DNA of 64,000 bases. Source: Siderastrea siderea. Lineage: Eukaryota > Cnidaria > Anthozoa > Scleractinia > Rhizangiidae. The first letter of the stretch is position 1, and each line of letters opens with the position of its first letter. The stretch lies in contig OZ034972.1 of assembly GCA_964030785.1 (NCBI GenBank), positions 53,190,538 through 53,254,537 of the forward strand, in the 5' to 3' direction. Shown here piece by piece: positions 48,289 through 59,500 of the stretch. The translations under genes were made by a program, and so were the position numbers. Under the pieces are notes generated by a model. The model worked only from the letters and a program-made list of their open reading frames with translations. It was not told the origin of the DNA and did not search any database.

Positions 48289-50323
48289 TCATTCCCTTGG
48301 TTTGGCATTACTCGGTTTTTCTGAAAATTCCTCTTTTCCAGCTTTTCTTCGCTTGGCATTGACAGTCTCCAGTTTAGATTCCAAGCTTTCATGCATAGCT
48401 CTCTTCATGAGAGGTTTGTGTGCCTTTGACACAACCTGAAAGGGAACCAATGAAATTAAGTGATGAAACTGAGGCTGCCTCATGTCACACCATGCAAGTT
48501 CCCTGTCACACTTCTCACTGTCACTCAACTGAACCTCATTACTGTCACTGATGTCTCTGAACACAGGTGGGTTGTCCAACTTGTCAATCAACTTTGTCAG
48601 CATTGTAGCTTTAACAGCATGGGTGGTCCACTGTGCTTGGAAATCTTTCATCAAAGCATTATAAATGCCAGGTTCATGTCGCCATGACAACTTCTCATAA
48701 ACACAATCATACAGCACAAGAGGTGTTTCTGATGCCATATTGTACTGTGGTCTCCTAGGACACTTGTTGATATCAAGCATCCAGTCAATAACTTCAACAT
48801 TTTCTAGATTCTGACCAATCATAAGCAGAACAGCAACCATGCAACGTACTTGATGCCACAGAAATGCTGATCCACAAATGGTCATCTCACACATATCATA
48901 ACCCTCATGGTTTTGTAAATCACTGTTTACCTTGCCTACTGTGAAAGAAAGTAGGTTTCTTTCAAAAGTGACAACACCACTTGCAACATCCATTTTACAG
49001 AAATTTCTGAAGTCATGTTGTCCCACAAATTTTTGTGCTGCACAACTCATGGCATCTATATTAACATTTGCTGCTGGAAAGAAGTATTTGTATGTCCTGT
49101 GAAAACAGCTAAATCTTGCATCAAAATCTTGATCCACTGGTGTCCAGGCAATAACTCTAATTTCTGGTGGAAGCAACTTGTTTAGAACAAGAACATAAGG
49201 GATTTCCTCTACTCCTTTGGCTTTTCCTGTCCAAAAAAAGGAAAAGGAAAAAAGTTAAACAAAAATAAGTTCAAGTGCCTATGGGGGGAGGGGCTAAAAA
49301 AAGAAGAGAGAGGGACCCAAGGAGCCCAGCCCTGGCAGTCTAACACCTGTAATGCTGTTCTCTACTACAAAACAAATTCAAGAGGGTTGCAATTAGAGGT
49401 GCTTTAAGGATGGTTGCTGTGGGTACCATAATGTATCCTTCTAATATTATTTTATTACTCCAGTTGCCTAACCAACAGCAGTTTATACAGTAGCATATAC
49501 ATGTATTAAGGAGCCCTAGGTGTCTGGGAGAGGCACACCCCTGACCTGGAACAAATTTTTTTTCCTGGCCACTAGGCTTCTCAAATTGTCCAAAGATTTT
49601 GAGCCCGAGAAAATATTGAACATCTGAAAAGATTTTGCGCCCCATACATCTTTGGGAGGTTGGCAAAATGCATGCCTGGCTCCCAGACACATGTAAAAGA
49701 AATCATCTCCAAACATTGTTTTGTTTAGTGAGTACCCAAGTGGGTAATTTACACATACCAACTCTCTCTTGAACTTTTTTTGGGTCTCCACTTATAATGA
49801 TACCCAGACCTTCAGCCAGATTTGACCGAACATCAAGAGATACAACTTGTGCAAAGGCACTGACTCCCTTATCTGTCCTGCCGCATCTCGAGTAATTACA
49901 ATCAGATCTTTTTTGTATCAGACAAGCTTTTGACAGAGCTGCGAAAAAGTGACCTTCAATCGTGTTCTCTGTGCTCTCTTGACTAGCAAAGCCATGATAG
50001 TTCCAGCCAAGATAGGCCATCTTTAGAGCTATATGTCGCTTGTGATAGCGAGTAAAGTCGAAGGGTTTCTGCTTCTTAGGTTTCTTCATTTCAACATCAC
50101 AACTTTTAGGTGCAAGGTTCTCCGAGACTGAGGACTTCTTGTTAGTCAGTTCACTGGCATTATTCAAACCTGTTTCTTGTTCAGTGACTGCGCTGGTTTC
50201 AAGCTCCATCATCAATTCTTTCTTCTCCATGTTGAGCTTTAAAACCCTTTCGATGAGGTCTTCTTTCGAAAGTGATTGCAACTCGGACCTTTCTTCAATT
50301 TCCACGTAGTCACCACCATCCAT
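48289..50323 (-). CDS. PUS3: tRNA pseudouridine(38/39) synthase
   Basis: TruA-family enzyme expected to convert U38/U39 in the anticodon arm of tRNAs to pseudouridine. Two exons: 50323-49759 and 49226-48289, joined in phase 1 (GTTG|GTATGT donor; GGACAG acceptor), 500 residues against ~480 in human PUS3. An N-terminal coiled-coil-like region ([19 protein letters not shown]) precedes the catalytic domain, which starts [15 protein letters not shown]. The catalytic Asp is in [12 protein letters not shown]. Exon 2 carries [34 protein letters not shown] and [18 protein letters not shown], the Pus3/Deg1 pattern rather than Pus1. The C-terminus is a basic tail. It is divergent from IDH3B with 266 bp between start codons. 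Confidence 0.93.
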
Positions 50324-50589
50324 AATTAACTCGCCAGATGAAGAGCTTTGCGAATTTAAACGGATGAATTGTTGTTAAAGTAAGACCAATACATGCTAGA
50401 TTTGATAAATTGCCAGTAAACAACTTTCACACAAAATGGAATCTATATACGCAAAAACAAATCCAAGATTATAGGACGATAGCGGCCAAATAATTTACGG
50501 CCAAATGTGAATTCCTTACATGACCGAGCAGTCTCGATAAACAGTAACCGCTGAGCAAAATGTGAGACCGCGTGACACAACAAGACAAT
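50324..50589. promoter_or_regulatory. Divergent promoter between PUS3 and IDH3B
   Basis: The 266 bp between the two start codons must hold both 5' UTRs and at least one core promoter. No TATA box is obvious; gcggccaaat and acggccaaat (about 50481-50508) form a repeated word. Head-to-head housekeeping genes commonly share such short intervals. Confidence 0.6.
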
Positions 50590-53500
50590 ATGGCTGCTCG
50601 CAGTGTGGCTGTGTTTCGCTCAGCAAAGCGACTTAACGGGGTTGATCTAACAAGAACCTGCCGCCAGCTATCGCCTTTGATCTTTAAGAAGGTAAGTCCT
50701 ATCACTGATGCTGTTGTACTACACTTAAAGGGCACGCATTGTGCAAAAATATCTTCATTGATCCACAACATCTGAGGTGTTTGTGGATCATATCAGCTTG
50801 TGTCGAGTATTTTGCAGATTAGGCGATGCTGACACTGTACCGGATAGAAAATGAACCGGTTTAGTTTAAAAAGACGCAGTTTGATTCGGGGCACACATGT
50901 TTACGTTATACAGGAATTATTATTCTGACGGCACAGAACATTTAATTTCCGGTAAGCTGAACTTCACAGGCACAGCACAAAGTGGTACCTGCAGTTGAAC
51001 CTCCCGTATAGCGACCACGCAAAATGTCAAGCCTAAGTGGTCACTTACGGGAGGTGGTTGCGTACGAGAGGTCAGACCATAGAAAATAAAGGAGGTCAAA
51101 ATTTTGATTTTGATCCGAGGTTTATTTTCTTTAATCCACGCATGAATAAGCATAATTATAACCCAAAATGAACTGCACTATCTTTAGCAGAGAACTAGGA
51201 TCACAAGCACATTAAATTTACAAATTAGTCATATTAGGGTTGTATGGCACTATTCTGTTCAGTTTGAACCTGGTGAGATGAGATCATGTGGCAAGTGGTT
51301 GCTTACCGGAGGTTAAAAACAATAGGAAAATTCAAAATGTCAGCCCAAAAAGTGGCCGTTTACGAGAGGTGTTCCCACGGAGGGTTCCAAATATAGTGAT
51401 TTGAGTGAGAAAATTTTGGTATTTTGGAAGGTGGGAGGTTTGACTGTAATAAATTGTTAACACTAAAATGGATAGTTTTCATGCCAGAGCAAGTTAACCG
51501 GTTGTTTCTGTACAAATTTGTTTTGCTACAAGTCATTTTGCTGCAACCCTAGAGATGCCAACCTCCAGAGATTTGAGACTTTTGTTTTTGTGAGCACCTG
51601 TTCTCATAGACAGCATAGACTCTAGCCCCTTCCCCCACACTGCAGGTGATTGAGAAACCAGTGACCTCATTTGGTAGCCAATTTTGATTGGGTAAAGTTA
51701 ATTCAGACAACTCCTTATACAACAAATGACTTTCTCAGTTTCTGTAATCTTTGGTAACATCTAAATGTAAAGAGGTAAAAAAAATGCAGAATTTTTTATT
51801 AGGGAAAAAAATTATTGGCAAATTCTCACCCATGACATTATATCTAGAGCATGTAGACATAAAACTTGGTGATTAATATTGAAAACTGAGTAATATTACT
51901 TGGGAAATTATCCCCCAATATTTATGGGATGATAATTTATTGTGTCACTTGATGATGTTTAGTCACTTGGGTGCAACAAAAATAAATAAAGTACAGTCAT
52001 GTATTTGTTAGATTATAAATACAAGAATTTGAAAAACTACACATACTTGTTTCCAAGCATGACATACATCGTGCAAGTAAGTTTAATCTGTGTTTCCTCC
52101 AAGAAATGTTAAAAATTAGAAAATAATATTATTGTGTTTAAGCAATATTAACAATATTATAATAATTTAATAATTTATACAGCACTATTTATATACGCTG
52201 ATCAATAGCGCTTTACAGGAATAATGAAAAAAAAATTAAATATATATATATATGCTATATTAAATATGTACAAAAGTACCAGCTACAATTAAATAACAAC
52301 TAAAATCTTAAGACTAACTGAAGAACTTAATAAGAAAAATACATTAAAAGTATTAATGAATAGAAAATACATCAAAATGGTATAGCCTATGCAATAGAAT
52401 TATTGCATGAGTGTGATTACAGGAAATAAACAGAATTAACACAGTGTGATAGTTTTTCTTTCATTAAAACATTTCAGAATTCCTTCCACCAAGTTCATGA
52501 TGTTCCACCACATGCCAAGTACGGTGGACGTAATACTGTGACACTGATTCCAGGTGATGGTGTTGGCCCTGAGATGGTCACTGCTGTGCAAGATATATTC
52601 AGGTACTTTATAATTACTAACACAGCCATTGGATAGATCACTCCACCACAGATTGTCCTTTTCTGTAGGCAACAGGTGATTTCTTTCCCTGTGAACAACA
52701 GCATCACCTTTAACTTTATTATTTTTACCACCAAAGGATATACATGTGCAGTCAGCTCTCTCTTAATGGACACCTCTAAGAGGGAGAAACTATACCCTGG
52801 TCTGAAAAAGCTCTGCTGTTTGTGGTCCTTCTTGGGTCAACAAATTGGCAAAGTTGCAGTTTCCATTCCATGGCAGAATTCATACTACACCTAAGATGAG
52901 GTTTACTGTACATTCCTATGTACAAATAGTTTACAGCTCCAGGTACTGTGCAGTGTACATGTACTCTAGACTGAATGACATGCACAGGGCTGTATGGTGT
53001 GGTCATGGTACATCTACATTTTGTAGCTTTTCATCTCATGGTTTAGTCTTACTCTTCAGATATATTGGTGCACCAGTTGATTTTGAAGAACTGAATTTGA
53101 GGTATGGGCAACTTTTTAAAATACAGTCAACACAGTGTATGTGTTGTTTTTCAATGAAGTCAATATATATCATAATGATTATGAGAATTAGTGGGTCAAG
53201 TACTCAGGGAAAAGAGGGTCATATTGGGTCTAAAAGGTACGGTGGCCCACAACTGTCACATCAAAACAAAATGCTCACATCAAATTCAAATCACTCAGCA
53301 AATTCAAATCACTCACAGCAAATTAAAAATCACTCACAGCAAATTCATTTCGCTCACAGCAAGTTACAAATTGCTCACAGCAAATACAAATCGCTCACAG
53401 CAAATACAAATCGCTCACAGCAAATACAAATATGGTCAGTGTAAGACGTGGACTGCAGACTACCGACTGCAGACTGCGGACCAGGGGTAAAATGCAGACT

Positions 53501-56500
53501 GCAGACAAAGGGTAAAATGTAGGCTAGGGGTTAAATGCAGAATGGAGACTGCAGACTAGGGGTAAAATGCAGAATGAAGACTGCAGACAAGGGGGAAAAT
53601 GAGGGAAAAGACAGCCGGAAAAATGTCTGCGCTCGTAGAAGTTCGTAGAAATCCATTAAAATCTGGTCAAAATGTTTGCAATTTTTTCCGAGTTCTGATG
53701 GGAAAGTTTGTTTACTAATTGAGAAGTAGAATAGTTTTTCCACCAATGATTCTCCGGAATACGTTGTTCATAAAAGAGTTTTGCTTCAACTTCAAGCCGT
53801 AGATTGATCCACTATGCAAAACAACCTGTGTGTAATAAGCGAATAAACTCGGACGGGAATAAATGTAGAGCTAAATTGGAACCTGTAGTGTTCCAAAGAT
53901 TGCTTTTCTGCGAATGAACTTTGTTTGCGAACTAGCTGAGGTAAAAGTCAAACTCCGCCGGATCCATGTATTAATATAGTTCTCGGGCGGTCACCCATCC
54001 AAGTATTCAGTAATCCAGCCAAACAGAGCTTAACTTCGCTAACTGGAAGAACGGTAGACGTTTTACTCCGTTATCTCCCACACAATTTTTTTTTCAGTAC
54101 AATTTGCAATATGCAAAATCAGGAAAAGATGAAAATGGAAAGCAAATGGTAAATATTTTAACTAATTAAGTTCTTAGATACCAGTCCATGATCAAGGTAC
54201 CATATGTTTTTCTGTCCTTATGACGAGTGAAGTTGTACTTGGATAGGTGACCGACCGGGAACATACGTGTAGCTGGTGACCGCAGCTAGTTCGCAAATAA
54301 AGTTCATTCGTAAAATGCGATCCTCTGGAACACTACAGGTTTAGGTTAATGAAATACTTAGCTCTACATTTGCTCCAGTCCGAGCTTATTCGCTTATTAC
54401 ACACAGGTAGTTTTGTGTAGTCCGATCAAATTCTGAACAATCTACAGCTTGAAGTTGAAGCAAACCTCTTTCATGAACAACGTATTCCCAGACAATCCTT
54501 GGTGGAAAAACTGAACTTACTCCTCAATTAGTAAACAAACTTTCCTATTACAACAAGAAAAAAATTGCAACCATTGTGACCACCTCATGAATAGATTTTA
54601 ATAGATTGCTACGACCTTCTACGAGTGCAGACATTTTTCCGGCTGTCTTTTCCCTCATTTTCCCCCTTGTCTGCAGTCTTCATTCTGCATTTTACCCCTA
54701 GTCTGCAGTCTCCATTCTGCATTTAACCCCTAGCCTACATTTTGCCCTTTGTCTGCAGTCTGCATTTTTCCCTGTGGTCCGCAGTCTGCAGTCGGTAGTC
54801 TGCAGTCCACTTCTTACACTGACCATATTTGTATTTGCTGTGAGCGATTTGTATTTGCTGTGAGTGATTTGTATTTGCTGTGAGCGATTTGTATTTGCTG
54901 TGAGTGATTTGAATTTGATGTGAGTGATTTGAATTTGATGCGAGTGATTTGAATTTGATGTGAGCATTTTGTTTTGATGTGACATTTGTGGGCCACAGTA
55001 AAAAGGAGGCTCAGTTTAGATTCCTCCATCACTACCTTTCCTTGATAGTTTTTGTTGCTTCATCCAAGAAAAGCCTCACATTCCTTTTCTTTAGTCCTGC
55101 CTTAACTGATTTCCTCCTTATATGAACCTTGACCCTCCTTGCTTATGCTTTCCCTCTGAGATACGCAAAAAATAGTAGATGTAATAATAATGTAATAAAT
55201 CTAACATACTAATAAATGAGGCTAACTGAAATTTAGGCAAGGTTAAACTCGAGACAATACTGGTGGGCCAGCGGTTGCTCTCCTGAACTTGGGGCGGTCT
55301 TAGGGTTTTATCAGGGGCTTCAGTTATTTTACAGCTCTCCCGTGGAGGTCAAGCCATTTTACTCGCGTGTTCTTTCGAGCAGGACGGCCGATTCGCCTTT
55401 TCTTTCATTTGTTGGAGACCCATTGTAGTATTTTCGTCTCGTACTCTACTTCTGGTACCGATAATTATGGCTGCCCGCTCCACTAATAACAGTTCGCAGG
55501 CGCTGTTCGATTCTCCAGTTGCAGTCTCTACAAGCGAGCCTGGGTCGCAGATTTCGCCGCCCGTTGCTGCCTCTGCGGATCCTTCCAATGCAGGACAAGC
55601 TTCGTTTCTCTCGCCAGAACTGGTGGCATTGATCCACCAAGCCGCTCAGTCGGCCGTGGCGGCCGAGCGGGCCAGCCAAGCTCCAGCGGTTCCGTCACAA
55701 ACTTCGCAGGCACCAGTCGCAAGCACGAGCGTAAACGGGGGCGTTCCTTCGTCCAGTTCGCCGCCCGTGGAGCAATATTCGCCAAGTTCTTCGGCGGGAC
55801 CTTCATCCTCAGGTAGGCCAGTTTCTTCTTTTATTGTGCCATCCTTTGTTTCTTCGTTTGCTGCGCCGGTCAGTTCCATCGCGTCGCTAGCGCCCAGTAT
55901 GGCCAACCCAGCCCTCGGAACCTCTCCTAATTTGGCTGTTTCAAGTGTTGTTCAGCCCACGAGCAAGGCCGATCAACCGTTCGTTGTCGGGCCAGGATTC
56001 TCTCCGGTCCCCGCTAAGCTGGTGGCACAGATCGTGGCCGGCAAATTCGTCGATTTAAACGAACTGCTGTCAGCAAATTTACAGCTAAAGCAGCCTGAAC
56101 CGCAGCTCCTGTTGGACGGCCGTTTGGTCTTGACGACTCAGCCGAAAAAACCTCGCCGTCGCATCGAGGATATTGCTACGTGGTTGGAGGCATTCGCGAT
56201 CTTTTCCCTGATTGTGGTCTCTCATTTCCCACATCGGTGGAGGGATTTACTGCAGTATCAATTGCTCATCCTCCGGACGCATCGCCATTTCAGCGGTCGG
56301 GTGTGGCTCTCCTACGATCAGGCCTTTCGTGAGCACGCGGCGGCCACAGGGCTCACCGACTGGTCGTGCATGAACGCTCAACTCTTCAACTTTCACGCGG
56401 CTGGCTCTACGACCCGTTCCTCCCCTTCTTCTGACACGTCGGACTGGGAGCCTTCAGGATCTTCTAGCAGTCTGGTCGAATGCAAGTCATGGAACAGGGG

Positions 56501-59500
56501 CCGCTGCTCTGCCCCTCAGGCCATTTGCAGATACGCTCATCGCTGTACGGTGTGTTCCGGATCTCACCGCGCGATTGCATGTTCCAGCTCGACCTCCAGG
56601 AACAAGTGGGAAGACGGAAAGCGGCGCTCCTCTTCCCCCGCGGCAGTGGGCTCGTCATCTAGCAAGTCTCGTCGCTCCTAATCTCCCCCCCCCCCCCCAT
56701 TTTGTCTTCTGATCTGTTTAGTTTGAGTGACAGTGCACAAGCCAGCGAGTATTGTTGCATTTATAGGTTGTTCTTTCTAGAAAGGTTTTTTTTTTTTTTT
56801 TTTTTTTCTGGGCGGACTCTGACGGACATGTATTTCACTCATCTCCCGTACTAGTTTGATTTCGACGGTGTCCGTAGTTCATTTGTTACGAACTGGCAGG
56901 AATCGCTATTAGTTCGTTCCGCCGTGTTTACTTTTCTGACCTCTGTGTTTAGTTTATTAAATTTGGGTTGCTTAGAGTATGTGTCTCTCGTTTCTTCCCT
57001 CCAGCTCCACTTCCCTTTCCGCCAGTATCAGTGGTCAGTCCCCTCAGCGTGGCAGAGTTTTCAAGGGAATTGGCCGGGCACCCTGACCAAACTGCGGTAT
57101 CTTATGTCCTTGATGGCCTAAGTAATGGGTTTCGGCTGGGGTTTCACCCCACTCGTCGGCTGAAGTCTGCCAAGCGGAATAAACCCTCTGCCTGGCAACA
57201 CGCGTCGGTGATTGATGACTATCTGGCTAATGAGGTCACTCTCCATCGGGTGGTGGGCCCCTTTGTTTCCCCTCCGTTGCCAAATCTACATGTCAGCAGC
57301 TTTGGGGTAATACCTAAAAAAGGCCAGCCCGGTAAGTGGCGTCTTATCATTGATTTGTCCTCCCCCCGCGGCGCCAGCGTCAATGATGGCATCAACGCTG
57401 AAGAATTTTCCATGCACTACATAAAGGTGGATCAGATTATCCGCATGGTCTCCCAGTATGGGCCAGGCGCCTTGATGGCCAAATTTGATGTTGAGGCAGC
57501 CTATCGTAATATCGCAGTACATCCGGACGATCACTTTCTTTTAGGTATGAAGTGGCGAGGGATGTATTTTGTCGACCTAGCCCTCCCCTTTGGTCTCCGA
57601 TCGGCGCCATTTATTTTCAATTCAGTGGCAGAGATGGTGGAATGGATTCTCTTGAATAGACATCACCTGTCTGATCTTCTGCACTACCTCGACGACTTCA
57701 TTACCGCCGGGCCTCCTAATTCCACTCAATGCTCTCATAATCTGCTAACTGCTCAGTCAGTCTGCCGAAAGTTAGGCCTTCCTCTTCACCCGGGCAAATG
57801 TGTGGGCCCTGCCACCTGCCTTGTCGTGCTGGGGATCGAACTGGATTCCTTAGAACAGTCTGCCCGGCTTCCTGAGGATAAACTGGCTGCTGTTAGGGAA
57901 CTAATATCTTCGTGGCGTGGCCGGAGGTGGTGTTTCAGGACCCAGTTGGAATCGCTTATTGGCCATCTTCACCACGCCGCCAAAGTAGTTTGGCCCGGCC
58001 GCACCTTCCTTCGGCGTATGATCAACCTCCTAAGCTGTTTTCGGCGCCGGGATCACCCCATCCGTCTGAACTCTGAATTTCATCTGGACCTTCAATGGTG
58101 GGACGAATTCCTTTCCTCCTGGCATGGCGTGAGCTTTTGGCTCTTTCCAGGTATGGCAGCTTCTTGTGACGTGGAGATCACCTCGGACGCTGCAGGCTCC
58201 CTCGGGTTTGGAGCCTATTTCAGGAGCGAATGGTTTAGTGGTGCGTGGGCCCCGTGCCAAGCGGGGTGTTCCATCGCCTATAAAGAATTGTTCCCCATAG
58301 TGATCGCCGCTTTCATCTGGGGTCCACAGTGGTCCCGTCAGCACATCTTGTTCCGTTCTGATAACGAGGCAGTCGTGCACATTTTGGTGACTAGAACTTC
58401 CAGAATGGTAGATCTAATGTTTCTCTTGCGTAAGCTGCTTTTGGCAGCGGCTCGTTTCAACTTTACGTTTACGGCGCAGCATGTTTCTGGTACTCACAAT
58501 ACAATCGCTGATGCGTTATCTCGCTTCCATTGGCAGGAATTCAGGCGCCTCGCCCCAGAAGCTCAACCAGACCCTGTGACAGTTCCCATTCAGTTGTGGC
58601 AGGACTTGATCAGCCCACTCTTGAGGCAGAGTGCCAGCAGTTGTTAAAGGAGGGCTTGGCTCCCACTACTCGTAGTACTTATTCGTCTGGTCAGAAGAGG
58701 TTTATTGAATTTTGCACACACCTTGGAAAACTGGGGCCAGATGGCTCGCCCTGTCCAGCTGAGGAATGGACGCTCTGCCTGTTTGTGACTCATTTGGCTC
58801 AGTCAGTTCAGCACTCTACGATAAAAGTCTACTTGTCAGCTGTCCGTGCCCTTCACATCGAACGGGGCCTCCCAGACCCCCTAGTAGACTGCTTTAGGCT
58901 GCAGAGAGTGCTTCGTGGTGTTAAGCGTTCCAGGGGTGATGCAAAATCGGTCCGTCACCCCGTCACCGACCATACGCTTTTGATTATTTTCAAGGCGCTG
59001 GACATGAACATCCCCGACCACCGCATGTTTTGGGCAGCATGCAATTTAGCATACTTTGGGTTCCTTCGTTCTTCAGAATTTACGGTCCCTAATCTGGCCA
59101 GCTTCTCCAAAGAGTCGCACTTGAGTCTGGCTGATATCGCGATTGACTCCTATGAATCTCCGTCGTGTCTTCGCCTTCACCTTAAGGCATCGAAGACTGA
59201 CCCTTTTCGTAAGGGTTGTTTTATTCACATCGGCAAAGGCAATTTTCCGCTGTGTGCTATTCACTCCCTCATCACGTATCTGAACGATAGGGGGGATAAG
59301 GAAGGCCCCCTCTTTCTGTACCAAGATGGCAGATCTCTGTCTCGAGCATCTCTTACTGATTGGCTGTGCAGGATTTTATCCGCCGCTGGTGTCCCGGGAA
59401 CTTTCTCGAGCCATAGCTTTCGTATAGGGGCGGCAACGGTAGCAGCCCGCAATGGGATACCTGATCACCTTATCCAGGCTTTAGGCCGCTGGTCCAGCAA

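Larger units (their letters stand above)
53242..54996. mobile_element. 1.76-kb near-palindromic element
   Basis: The two halves are inverted copies almost to the centre (~54090). Both tips read gtggcccacaa, then tgtcacatcaaaacaaaatg, a tandem array of cacagcaaatacaaatcgct-type 20-mers, then a second array built on actgcagac and ggtaaaatgcagaatg. The inner halves also match, with moderate divergence and a larger unmatched centre. No ORF and no clear target duplication. It could be a foldback transposon or two head-to-head copies of one element. It lies in IDH3B intron 3. Confidence 0.75.

Noticed and set aside
53270..53440. CRISPR-like array of ~20-bp units
   Set aside because: Units are contiguous with no unique spacers and are mirrored in the inverted arm; it is a tandem array of a foldback element.
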